A DNA stretch of 48,239 nt, taken from NCBI GenBank assembly GCA_016208905.1, contig JACQXG010000080.1, forward strand, positions 1-48,239, written 5' to 3'. Positions 15,336 through 23,928 of the stretch are shown piece by piece (position 1 is the stretch's first letter; every line of letters begins with the position of its first letter). The DNA comes from Nitrospirota bacterium. Its GTDB lineage: Bacteria > Nitrospirota > Thermodesulfovibrionia > UBA6902. Made by a program: the position numbers and the translations under genes. The notes beneath the pieces were generated by a model. That model had not been told where the DNA came from and did no database searches. It was given only the letters and a program-made list of their open reading frames with translations.

Positions 15336-18300
15336 ATGGCAAAGCAAGGCAAAAGATACGCAATGTTGATTAACCTGGACAAATGCGTCGGCTGTTTTGC
15401 CTGCCAGGTGACCTGCAAGGCTGAATATGATATTCCCTTTGGGACCTTTCGCTGCAAAGTCGAAACGTACCGTTCCGGCGGCTACCCGGACATCAAGAAA
15501 TTTTTTCTGCCGCGTCTCTGCAATCATTGCGCCACTGCTCCCTGCATAGAAGCATGTGAAGAACAGGCCCTTTATAGAAATCATGACGGTGTTGTCCTGC
15601 TGGACAACAGCAAATGCACCGGCTGTCAGATGTGCTATGACAAATGCCCATACAATGCGATAGGGGTAAACCAGTTTAGCGGCGCAGCGGAGAAATGCGA
15701 TTTCTGTTATGAGCGGCGGGCAATCAAGGGACTATCGCCGGTTTGCGTACAGAGCTGTATGGGGAAGGCCATGGTCTTTGGCGATATTAATGATAAGAAG
15801 AGCGACATCTCAATTGCCCTGGAAAATAAAAATATCCTGGCCATTGCCCCGGAGCTCGCCACAAATCCGTCTGTTTTCTATACGTATACCGGCCCCACTG
15901 AAAACTCACAGCTAAAAGATTACCGGATTGCCGGTGTTCAACCCGCGCGCCGCACTCCTGTAAAGAAACAAAATACGGACATTTATAAAGACTCTCAGCT
16001 AATTTATACATCCGACGCCATGTGCCCGTCTGAATGCGGTATCTCAGTGCTTGTTGAAAACGGGATAGCGAAAAAGATCTATGGCAACCCTCACTCATTG
16101 ATAAATAACGGGGCCTTTTGCGCAAAGGGCGCTTCAGGACTACAGCTCACATATTCTCCCCACAGAATAAAGACGCCTTTAATGCGGTCAGGAGAACGGG
16201 GCGAAGATAAGTGGAAAGAAATAACCTGGGAAGAAGCGGCGAACTTTATTGCCAAAAAATTAATTGATATAAAACAAAAATACGGGCCTGAATCCGTCTT
16301 TCTGGACTGCGGGGACGTGACCGATAGAGAGGCATATTACCGGCTGTTTCATGCATTCGGCTCTCCCAACACGTATAATCACGGCAGTATTTGCGATCCG
16401 AACAGAAAATGGGGGCAAGGAATAATGATGGGCGATGAGAGACCCCTCCCTGACATTCAAAGACCGGTCCTGTTGAGAAACGACGATGGTGAATTATATC
16501 TTCATGAAAAGCATGACATTAAACTCCTGCTCAACATCGGAGCAAACCCGTTTGTCGCAACGCGCTTCAACTATATGTCCAGGGGCATCCCGGCAGCAAG
16601 GGAAGAAAACGGCTGCATATATATCGTGATAGACCCTGCTTATACCAATTCCGCGGCCCATGCGGATATGTGGCTGCCCATAAAGCCCGGAGCAGACGCG
16701 GCCCTGTTAGCGGCAATGCTCTTCCATATTATTAATAATGATTCAGGGGACAATAAATATATAGACCATACCTTTATTGAAAAATATACGGCCGGCTGGC
16801 AGAAGTTTAAAGACACGTTCCTCGAATACACAAAAAAGACAGACCCGTCCGGCAATTTCAATTATTTCACTCTCGAATGGGCAGAGGAGAAGACCGGTCT
16901 CTTAGCAGATGACATAAGGAAGATATCCCATTTATTCGGCATCACTAAACCTGCTGCAATGGAAATCGGCATGCACGGGACCTCTCACCATACAAACGGG
17001 GACGTAACATCAATACTCATGACAGCCCTCTGCCTTATAACAGGCAACGTTGATATCCCGGGCGGGCTTGTCTTTATCGACAGCCAGAAACCCAAAAAGG
17101 GCAATAAAACTATAGGGAAAGATTTTCTGGACAAAGTTGTAAGCAGGGAAATAAGCGGCAGACAGGTTACAGGAAAGCTGTCGGAACTGAACAAAGACAC
17201 ATTTGGCGACTATCCAGCTTCATGGAAAGGGGTACTGACCGATCTCCCTGTAAAAATAAAAAAAGGCGTCAGGTTGAAATCCGGCCCCTTTAAGGATTAT
17301 GCCTACCCGGTCAAGGCCTTTGTGACAAGGGCGGGGAATCCGGTCATGACCGCAGGCAATACGCCTGAATGGAGAGACGCGCTGACCGCAAAGGATGATA
17401 ATGATTACCTCCTTGATCTGATGGTATTTATAGACACCCATATCACTGATACCGGTAAATACGCTGATATCGTTCTGCCTGAAGCAGGTTACCTTGAGAG
17501 AATGGGCGTCAGCGATGTTTATACAATGATCCCGGAGATAGCAATCAGGGACCAGGTCATCAAGCCCCTTCATGGATCCAAAACACCCTATGAGTTCATG
17601 ATTACCTTAGCTGAAGCGCTGATAAAGAACGGCGATCCTGATATCAGGGCTGAAGATTTCAGGCTTAAATATAATGATGAGGAAGCATTCATAAATGAAA
17701 TCCTGTCAGAAGCCCCCGGATTTTTTAATATCGGAGAGCCCCTCCCCTATCCCGGTCTGCCGGAGGGTTGCCTGATCAGAGGAGTGCCTGATAATCCCGA
17801 AGCTGCCTGGGGGGATAAAATAATAAAGCACGGAGAACCTGTAACTGCAGACTGGCTCAGAAAGCACAACGGAGTGGCGGTGTGGCCGGCAAGTTATTAC
17901 AGGTATAAAAACTCAAATGCAGCTCCCTCGGGGAAATATCCGAGGACGGCATCGAAAAAGTTTGAATTCAAATTCAGTTATATTGAGAATATAAACAGGA
18001 CCTTTGGAACAGACCTTCCCACAACCTTTTACTGGTCCGAATGTAAATGGAATTCCCAAAATTCAATATATAAAAATTTGGACCGGGAATATCCCTTTCA
18101 GTTAATAAGCGGCAGGGTCCACCATTCCATGACCATGACAACAGTGTGCCCGTATCTTTCTGAGACGAACACTGAATGCATGGAGGCATTAAATGATCAG
18201 TTCAGGTATACGATGCCCGGACCTGCGGGCGTCCCGAATAAGTCCGGCCTTCAGGACAATACAGAGATTTTTTTTAAGCCATGCAGCGTATCGATTCCCG

Positions 18301-18611
18301 TACTCGCTGTTAACAGGGCCGACGGTGAGAGCCTGAGTTTAAAAACCGGAGACATCGTCACTCTTGAAAATCCTTTAAAGAAAAGGATAAGGGGCAAGGT
18401 CTTTTTAACTGATGAGATCAGGCCGGGGGTCATAAAGACCGCCTTCGGTCCAGGGGGCCAAAAGGCCTCAGGAACCGGTTTTATGAATCACACGTCTGAA
18501 TATACTCCGAATATTAATGAACTCCATGATCCGGAAAACATAACTTCATTGACAGGGGCCCCGGGATTTGGGGACATTATGGTGAAGCTGATAAAAGAAA
18601 CAGCGTTATAG
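15336..18611 (+). CDS. Fused ferredoxin-type/molybdopterin oxidoreductase (Psr/Phs/Ttr-like)
   Basis: A 1091-residue fusion of two usually separate subunits. Residues 1-190 form a DmsB/PsrB/NrfC-like electron-transfer unit with four complete cysteine sets: C17/20/23/27, C62/65/70/74, C94/97/100/104 and C121/124/137/141. Residues about 222-1091 are a bis-MGD catalytic subunit; it opens with C230, C234 and C262 for a 4Fe-4S cluster, but the position of the usual first cysteine is D227. C353, in NHGSICDPNRK, is the likely molybdenum ligand. No Tat or Sec signal and no membrane-anchor gene is adjacent, so it appears soluble and cytoplasmic. The family reduces polysulfide, thiosulfate, tetrathionate or arsenate; the rhodanese next door favours a sulfur substrate. 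No strong ribosome binding site precedes the ATG. Confidence 0.9.
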   Translation: MAKQGKRYAMLINLDKCVGCFACQVTCKAEYDIPFGTFRCKVETYRSGGYPDIKKFFLPRLCNHCATAPCIEACEEQALYRNHDGVVLLDNSKCTGCQMCYDKCPYNAIGVNQFSGAAEKCDFCYERRAIKGLSPVCVQSCMGKAMVFGDINDKKSDISIALENKNILAIAPELATNPSVFYTYTGPTENSQLKDYRIAGVQPARRTPVKKQNTDIYKDSQLIYTSDAMCPSECGISVLVENGIAKKIYGNPHSLINNGAFCAKGASGLQLTYSPHRIKTPLMRSGERGEDKWKEITWEEAANFIAKKLIDIKQKYGPESVFLDCGDVTDREAYYRLFHAFGSPNTYNHGSICDPNRKWGQGIMMGDERPLPDIQRPVLLRNDDGELYLHEKHDIKLLLNIGANPFVATRFNYMSRGIPAAREENGCIYIVIDPAYTNSAAHADMWLPIKPGADAALLAAMLFHIINNDSGDNKYIDHTFIEKYTAGWQKFKDTFLEYTKKTDPSGNFNYFTLEWAEEKTGLLADDIRKISHLFGITKPAAMEIGMHGTSHHTNGDVTSILMTALCLITGNVDIPGGLVFIDSQKPKKGNKTIGKDFLDKVVSREISGRQVTGKLSELNKDTFGDYPASWKGVLTDLPVKIKKGVRLKSGPFKDYAYPVKAFVTRAGNPVMTAGNTPEWRDALTAKDDNDYLLDLMVFIDTHITDTGKYADIVLPEAGYLERMGVSDVYTMIPEIAIRDQVIKPLHGSKTPYEFMITLAEALIKNGDPDIRAEDFRLKYNDEEAFINEILSEAPGFFNIGEPLPYPGLPEGCLIRGVPDNPEAAWGDKIIKHGEPVTADWLRKHNGVAVWPASYYRYKNSNAAPSGKYPRTASKKFEFKFSYIENINRTFGTDLPTTFYWSECKWNSQNSIYKNLDREYPFQLISGRVHHSMTMTTVCPYLSETNTECMEALNDQFRYTMPGPAGVPNKSGLQDNTEIFFKPCSVSIPVLAVNRADGESLSLKTGDIVTLENPLKKRIRGKVFLTDEIRPGVIKTAFGPGGQKASGTGFMNHTSEYTPNINELHDPENITSLTGAPGFGDIMVKLIKETAL

Positions 18612-18638
18612 AGTTTGACCGCGTTATAAATTACCCAA

Positions 18639-18672
18639 GAAAAAAGTGCTTGAGATCTCAAGCCCTTTTTTA
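18639..18672. terminator. Bidirectional rho-independent terminator
   Basis: A perfect palindrome gcttgagatctcaagc (18648-18663) is flanked by an A-run on the left and ccttttt on the right, so it can stop both the plus-strand molybdoenzyme gene and the minus-strand PEP-CTERM gene, which converge here. Confidence 0.88.
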
Positions 18673-18697
18673 CGGTTTATTCCCTGCAACTAAGCCC

Positions 18698-19414
18698 TTA
18701 TCTTTTTTTCCTTATATAACGTCTTCCGGCCAATAATGTTCCGCCGGTAACAAAGAGGATTGCACTTATCGGTTCAGGGACGAGTACTGCTCCATCCGGC
18801 CTCAAGATATGATATTGTACTGAACCGCTGGAAGCCGGATCAGCCGGGTCGGTATCATTTGCAGTGAAGCCTGTGTTCCATGCTGTGACCCATGTCCCGC
18901 CTTGCTTGCCGTCTTTAGCATAGAAGTCACCCCAAACCGGGGCAAGTGTTGTTGTGAATGAAATAGTCAGAGAATTATCAGCCGGGACGTCAGGGCCAAA
19001 TTTGATTGCCCACATATCATCAGGCATGTTAACGTTTGATGCCCCATTATGATCATATACCGCTGCTCCTCCTGTCATGGGTGAGGAACCTGACAAGACA
19101 GTAAAATCGCTCGTCTGAGCATTAGGTGATACTTCGATGAGAATGTGGCTTAAATTTTTTGTACTTCCTCCGGTAAAAGTATAATCATATTGCCAAAGAA
19201 CAAAACCATTTTGGCTGCCTATGTCTTGTATTGTCCATGAGATAATTGTATTGAAATTATCCCATCCATTAGAGCCGATGATGCCGCCGCCTGTGCCGGC
19301 GTTCAGACTGCCTGAATACATTACCGCCTTTGCCTGTCCGGCATGCGATAATATTAAAACTGTGCTCAAAAATAAAAGCACTATAACCTTTCTCATATAA
19401 ATTGTTTTTGTCAT
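18698..19414 (-). CDS. PEP-CTERM sorting-domain exported protein
   Basis: A 238-residue secreted protein. An N-terminal signal peptide ends near residue 30 (AGQAKA); translation could start at M1 or M7, neither with a clear ribosome binding site. The mature domain is beta-rich and of unknown function. The C terminus has the complete PEP-CTERM signal: VPEP, a hydrophobic helix ([15 protein letters not shown]) and a basic tail RRYIRKKR. By family knowledge exosortase (EpsH/XrtA) removes this tail at the inner membrane and the protein goes to the surface or extracellular matrix. No exosortase gene is in the window. A sigma54-like promoter lies upstream and an NtrC-type regulator is adjacent. Confidence 0.9.
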   Translation of the reverse strand: MTKTIYMRKVIVLLFLSTVLILSHAGQAKAVMYSGSLNAGTGGGIIGSNGWDNFNTIISWTIQDIGSQNGFVLWQYDYTFTGGSTKNLSHILIEVSPNAQTSDFTVLSGSSPMTGGAAVYDHNGASNVNMPDDMWAIKFGPDVPADNSLTISFTTTLAPVWGDFYAKDGKQGGTWVTAWNTGFTANDTDPADPASSGSVQYHILRPDGAVLVPEPISAILFVTGGTLLAGRRYIRKKR

Positions 19415-19460
19415 TTTAATTTCTTAAATAAAAGGATGTAAAAAGACTATACATTAGTAT

Positions 19461-19476
19461 TGCAATAACCTTACCC
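19461..19476 (-). promoter_or_regulatory. Candidate sigma54 (-24/-12) promoter of the PEP-CTERM gene
   Basis: On the minus strand the sequence reads gggtaaggttattgca. The invariant GG and GC pairs are separated by exactly 10 nt, and the -12 part TTGCA is perfect; the -24 part matches the consensus only partly. The expected transcription start lies about 36 nt before the start codon at 19414. An enhancer-binding protein gene is adjacent, which supports the assignment. Confidence 0.5.
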
Positions 19477-19663
19477 GAAATATTGTCATTATGTTTTAAT
19501 GAATAAAATTAACTAGATAGATTTGAATTGATTAAATCAGTTGTGGAGAATAGATGAGAATATTGTCTACACAAACTATAATTTATTTGCTTAACAATAA
19601 GAAATATATTTGGAAATTAGATGGATACATGTTTTTGTAATTGCGACAAAAGTCGCAGGCTTA

Positions 19664-21115
19664 TTATCTGGATCTTGATTGTCTGGTCAGACGCTTATTC
19701 AGTGCGTGGCGCGTCAATCCGAGAAACGAAGCTGCAATTCCCTGATTACCGTTTGCCCGTTTCATGGCTTCGGATATCAGAAACTCTTCAGCCTCTTTTA
19801 TGGTAGGCAGTTTGCTTTTGGTTTTAAATATTGTGTCAATATCCTGCGGCAGCGGCAAGAATCTTGATCTGGAAAATAAACCCTGCTCTTTAATGAACGA
19901 TCTGAAAATATCGATCGGCAGGATGCCTTTTTTGTGATGGGCCATGGCGTGATAGCACATCGCCTTTATCTCCCGCACATTGCCGGGGAAACTGTAATTT
20001 GAAAGGAATGTTATTAACTCAGCAGGATAGGATGGCCTCTTCTTTTTTAATGTTTTTGCGGCGTCCTCAAGGAAATGATCAAGGAGCAAGGGGATGTCTT
20101 CATACCTTTCACGCAAAGGCGGCACATGTACATGATAAACATTAAGCCTGAAGAACAAATCCTCTCTGAACTTTTCTTCGTAAATGCGCTTTTTCAGGTC
20201 GCGGTTAGTGGAGGCAATTATCCTTGCATCGCTGTATTCCGAAACGTCAGAGCCGAGCGGATAGAATAAATGTTCTTCTAGAAGCCGCAGCAGCTTTACC
20301 TGCGACTGTTCTGAAAGGTCTCCTATCTCATCGAGAAAGAGGGTGCCGCCTGACGCTTTGACTATCAATCCCTTTCTGTCCCTGTCAGCTCCGGTAAACG
20401 CGCCTTTTTTGTGGCCGAAGAGGGCGTCTGAGAACATTGTATCATCAAGGCCTGCTGTATTGACAGGAACAAGCGGCCCTTTGGTCCCGCTTAATTCGTG
20501 TATGGCCTTTGAAATCAATTCTTTGCCGACACCTGTTTCACCTGTAATCAGGACCGGCTTAAGGGACCCAGCTATTGCCTCGATATAACGGAATATGGAA
20601 AACATCTTTCTGTTTTTCGTGAGTGTGGATGAAAACGCAGAGGCGTGTCCCGGACGTCCTTCAAGATCACCTGAAATTAAAGCCTCCGGATCGTGCCTCA
20701 GGTCCCGCAGCTTCATCGCCTTCTTAACAGCAGTTACAAATTTATTCTCCTCAACCGGTTTTACAAGATAATCAACGGCCCCTGATTTAATGCATTCAAC
20801 CGCCTTTTTCACCTCGTCAATAGCGGTCATAATAATAACCGGTATATTCGGGAATTCATAATTGATCTCGGCAAGAAGCTCGTCGCCGCTTTTATGCGGC
20901 ATTGTCAAATCAAGGACAACAGCGCAGAAGTCCTGTTTTGACAGCAGAGGCATAACTTTGAGGCTGTCTCTGACAGTTATTATATTTTCAATCCCGGCTG
21001 TCCGCAGAATTATGCTGTAGCTCAAAAGAATATGCTGTTCGTCATCTACTAATAAAACCGGTAATAAGTGGGACGGGTTTGCGGGGTCATCGTTATGTGT
21101 CTTTATTTTACTCAT
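19664..21115 (-). CDS. NtrC-family sigma54-dependent response regulator
   Basis: A 483-residue enhancer-binding protein with three domains. The receiver (18-135) has D24/D25 and phosphoacceptor D69 (VVLDLTMP). The AAA+ domain (about 160-395) has Walker A GETGVGKE (192-199), the sigma54-contacting loop GAFTGA (238-243) and Walker B LFLDEIGDL (259-267). A Fis-type helix-turn-helix ends the protein (about 440-480, NGNQGIAASFLGLTRHALNKRL). All sigma54-interaction residues are intact. It begins 13 bp after the kinase gene stop, so the pair forms an operon. The adjacent PEP-CTERM gene with a sigma54-like promoter is the obvious candidate target. Confidence 0.93.
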   Translation of the reverse strand: MSKIKTHNDDPANPSHLLPVLLVDDEQHILLSYSIILRTAGIENIITVRDSLKVMPLLSKQDFCAVVLDLTMPHKSGDELLAEINYEFPNIPVIIMTAIDEVKKAVECIKSGAVDYLVKPVEENKFVTAVKKAMKLRDLRHDPEALISGDLEGRPGHASAFSSTLTKNRKMFSIFRYIEAIAGSLKPVLITGETGVGKELISKAIHELSGTKGPLVPVNTAGLDDTMFSDALFGHKKGAFTGADRDRKGLIVKASGGTLFLDEIGDLSEQSQVKLLRLLEEHLFYPLGSDVSEYSDARIIASTNRDLKKRIYEEKFREDLFFRLNVYHVHVPPLRERYEDIPLLLDHFLEDAAKTLKKKRPSYPAELITFLSNYSFPGNVREIKAMCYHAMAHHKKGILPIDIFRSFIKEQGLFSRSRFLPLPQDIDTIFKTKSKLPTIKEAEEFLISEAMKRANGNQGIAASFLGLTRHALNKRLTRQSRSR

Positions 21116-21128
21116 TACCCGTAACCAG

Positions 21129-23234
21129 TTACCCGTTTTGCGCCGGAAGCCTTACTGTTGCAGTCGTGCCTTTTCCCTGTTCTGATCTGAACTCAAGCAG
21201 TCCGTTGTGCTCTTTTATAATATTGTACGAAATGGAAAGGCCGAGCCCCGTACCGCCGCTTTTTAGTTTTGTTGTAAAAAAAGGTTCTATTATTCTGCCG
21301 ATTATATCTTCCGGTATCCCTGAGCCTTCATCCATCACCTGAATTATAACCATTTGTGATTTATTATCAAAAGAGGCAGACACCCACACGCCCTGTTTTT
21401 TATTCGACAGCGCCTGCAGGGAATTCATTATCAGGTTAATCAATACCTGTTCGATCTGCTGAGAGTTTCCCCTGACAGGAGGGACATCGTTTTTGAAACT
21501 GACGTGAAAATTGTTCGTGTGCTTTTTTATCTGGTGATTAAGTATTGTCTGTGAGGATTTGACTACTTCATTTACGTTCAGCAGTACATGAGAAGAAGAC
21601 TTCTCCTGACGGACAAAATCGCGCAGATTGGTGATTATCTTATGTATCCTTAACGGGCCTTCGTTTACTGCCTCTATCACCTGCGGCATTATTGTCCGCA
21701 TCTCGGAATAAGGCAGGCCCCCGAATTGGAAATCCCCTTTTGCCCGGTAATGAGCCTCAAGGATTTTCCGGTTGTCTTTCCATGTCCTTTTTATCAACCT
21801 TGAATTAGACATAATAAAGCTGTTCGGATTGTTGATTTCATGGATAATTCCAGAAACGAGCGTGCCGAGAGAGGTCATTTTATTTTCCTGAACAAGCCTC
21901 ATTTGAATGGCCTTTGATTCATTCTCCATCTGCACTTTTACGGTGATGTCCCTCGCTAATTCGATTATATTTTTTACCTGCCCGGATTCGTCCTTAATCG
22001 GAAACGACCTTATGTCCCAGACCAGCCCGGATGGAGATTTAAACACAGCGGTTTCTTCCCTGCCTGTGAGATAACTTTTGATAGTCGGACAATTTTTACA
22101 TGGAGAAAAAATACCGCAGCAAAGTTTGTAGCAGTACTGGCCGGTCAATTCTTCGATATTTTTATTGAATCTGGCGGCGGCTGTTTTGTTGGCCCAGATT
22201 ATCTTCATGTCCGGAGCAAGGAGCAGGATGTTGTCCGGGATCGCGTCCAGGAGGGTAAGGAACTCCTGCGAAAGCTTCTTGTACTCATCTTTGCTCTTGC
22301 GCAGATCGTCTTCGGCTTTCTTCAGGTTGGTAATATCGGTAACAGACCCGACCCACCTGACGGCCTTTTGATGGGCAAATTCAAGCGGCTTACCACGCTC
22401 ATTCCAGTACCGGTAAGTCCCGTCTTTGTGTTTTATACGATAAATTACCTCGAAGTTTTTTCCTGTTTTGACCGCCTCTTCTGTTTTTTCAGCAATAGAC
22501 CGGCGGTCCTCCGGATGAATCTGTTTCAGGTGGCCGCCGATTGTACGCGGGAACTTCCCGAGTTCATATCCTAAAAGCTTATCAATATCCCCGAACCAAT
22601 GCAGACTGTTTTTCCTGACATCCCCTTCCCATATAAGATCTATAGTCGATTTTGCAACAGCGTAGAAACGTTGTTCGCTTTTATAAGAAGCTTCCTTTAT
22701 CCTTTTATGTTTTTTAATTTCGGATTTTAATTTCCTGTTGATTGTTCTAAGGTCAGCCGTGCGTTCTCTGACAAGGCCTTTAAGGTTTATGGTGACTTTC
22801 TTTATCTGCTCTTCCAGCTTCCTGCGGTCCATTAAATCCTGAACAGATGCATAGATCAAACCTTTATCCATGTCTGTGGAAAAGGTCCATCCTAAAAACC
22901 TGTATGAACCGTCTTTGCTTATCCAGCGGTTCTCAAAATAATTTATTTGATCTCCGCTTTTCAGACGTTTTATTATCTTATGGACAATGTTGCGGTCTTC
23001 GGGATGTATAAACTCCATGAATGCTCTTGAGTATATTCCTTTGAGTGAGCAGCCAAGGTATTTCCGGAACGAGGGATTAACGAGTCTGAAATATCCGTCC
23101 AGTCCTGCGATGCAGGAGAAGTTTTTGGAGAGCTTAAAGAAACGTTCATATGTTTTGAGGTCGATCTTTAAATCAGAGTTTTCGATGCCCCGGGTGAAAA
23201 CAGGTTGTTTTTTTACTGCCTTTTTCCCTGCCAT
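21129..23234 (-). CDS. Multi-PAS soluble sensor histidine kinase
   Basis: A 701-residue kinase without membrane helices. Three PAS domains can be seen: about 25-137, 185-305 (each with PAC-like endings) and 320-432. Coiled coils separate the first two (138-185). The third PAS holds a cysteine cluster C368, C372, C373, C379 and C382 (YCYKLCCGIFSPCKNC), a possible Fe-S, heme or redox site. The HisKA-like segment has GIIHEINNP with phosphorylated H465, and the HATPase domain contains LINLIMNSLQAL and DEGSGIPEDI. It is transcribed just ahead of the NtrC-type regulator, its likely partner. Its architecture differs from the GAF-containing PrsK kinases known in some PEP-CTERM systems. Confidence 0.92.
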   Translation of the reverse strand: MAGKKAVKKQPVFTRGIENSDLKIDLKTYERFFKLSKNFSCIAGLDGYFRLVNPSFRKYLGCSLKGIYSRAFMEFIHPEDRNIVHKIIKRLKSGDQINYFENRWISKDGSYRFLGWTFSTDMDKGLIYASVQDLMDRRKLEEQIKKVTINLKGLVRERTADLRTINRKLKSEIKKHKRIKEASYKSEQRFYAVAKSTIDLIWEGDVRKNSLHWFGDIDKLLGYELGKFPRTIGGHLKQIHPEDRRSIAEKTEEAVKTGKNFEVIYRIKHKDGTYRYWNERGKPLEFAHQKAVRWVGSVTDITNLKKAEDDLRKSKDEYKKLSQEFLTLLDAIPDNILLLAPDMKIIWANKTAAARFNKNIEELTGQYCYKLCCGIFSPCKNCPTIKSYLTGREETAVFKSPSGLVWDIRSFPIKDESGQVKNIIELARDITVKVQMENESKAIQMRLVQENKMTSLGTLVSGIIHEINNPNSFIMSNSRLIKRTWKDNRKILEAHYRAKGDFQFGGLPYSEMRTIMPQVIEAVNEGPLRIHKIITNLRDFVRQEKSSSHVLLNVNEVVKSSQTILNHQIKKHTNNFHVSFKNDVPPVRGNSQQIEQVLINLIMNSLQALSNKKQGVWVSASFDNKSQMVIIQVMDEGSGIPEDIIGRIIEPFFTTKLKSGGTGLGLSISYNIIKEHNGLLEFRSEQGKGTTATVRLPAQNG

Positions 23235-23299
23235 CTTTTATCCCACGCAGACGATTTGATCGCAATCGTAAAAGCCCCGGCGCCTGCTCTCATTCTTGA

Positions 23300-23719
23300 C
23301 TACTTGCAGTTGCCGATACGGCGGCCGCTCATCTTCTGGGCCATTTTCATGCCGTCCACTTCCATCTTTGTTTCGCCTTCAAATGTGTCGCCTTTATACG
23401 TGACCTTGCCAATACTTTTCACCTGTTTCCCTTCGCTGACACAATGCATTTCCCACATTACCGTATTGCCTTTTACATCGGTGTTCTTGATCTTGCAGTC
23501 CTCGTTGCGTCCCTTGTCCATATCCCTGTTCTGAGGCACGTTGTCCTTGGCGGTAAGACACTGAGTGTGTTTAGTTGCCGGCATCTCCATCGGCATTCCC
23601 GGCATTTCCATCTTTGAAGTGAACTCCCACAGGCCTTCCTTCATATCCATAGCTGATGCGATCTGGACCAAGAATAGCGCTAAAAAAACTGCTGCGATTG
23701 TTGTTAGTCTGTAATACAT
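23300..23719 (-). CDS. DUF3617 family exported protein
   Basis: A 139-residue protein. I chose the ATG at 23719 because AGGAGG stands six bases before it and the product then begins with a proper signal peptide (MYYRLTTIAAVFLALFLVQIASA). The frame stays open further upstream but lacks these signs. The mature part has the DUF3617 opening MKEGLWEFTSKMEMPGMP, four cysteines (likely two disulfides) and the C-terminal MSGRRIGNC. Function is unknown; these small periplasmic proteins are widespread in Proteobacteria and relatives. A good sigma70 promoter lies upstream, so it is probably transcribed alone. Confidence 0.85.
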   Translation of the reverse strand: MYYRLTTIAAVFLALFLVQIASAMDMKEGLWEFTSKMEMPGMPMEMPATKHTQCLTAKDNVPQNRDMDKGRNEDCKIKNTDVKGNTVMWEMHCVSEGKQVKSIGKVTYKGDTFEGETKMEVDGMKMAQKMSGRRIGNCK

Positions 23720-23755
23720 GACTGCCTCCTTAATTAACTTATTTGAGCAGATTGT

Positions 23756-23784
23756 ATTATACAATTTACGCGGGCCTGTTTGAA
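23756..23784 (-). promoter_or_regulatory. Sigma70-type promoter of the DUF3617 gene
   Basis: On the minus strand: TTCAAA, a 17-bp spacer, then a perfect TATAAT (23761-23756). The predicted start of transcription is about 30 nt before the start codon at 23719. Confidence 0.6.
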
Positions 23785-23928
23785 ATAATATTTTCATCTA
23801 TGCCGTTCCTGCAGCTATTCCTGAAATATCGCATTTAACGATTTTAACTCATAGCTGTCCGGATTCAACCGCGAGGTTTCGTGATTTAGCGGATGTATTC
23901 GCTTTACACAGTCAGCAAACAGTCTGTT

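Noticed and set aside
15210-15584. Minus-strand frame antisense to the start of the molybdoenzyme
   Set aside because: It lies over a well-supported ferredoxin domain with 16 ordered cysteines on the other strand and shows no domain of its own.
19642-19657. Terminator after the NtrC-type regulator
   Set aside because: The stem tgcgac/gtcgca is fine, but no T-tract follows on the minus strand.
23235-23300. Possible sigma54 promoter before the multi-PAS kinase
   Set aside because: A TTGC is present, but the nearest GG pair is off by one base from the required spacing.
23720-23797. Longer N terminus for the DUF3617 protein
   Set aside because: The ATG at 23719 has AGGAGG at the right distance and gives a proper signal peptide; the longer form would place the signal in the middle.
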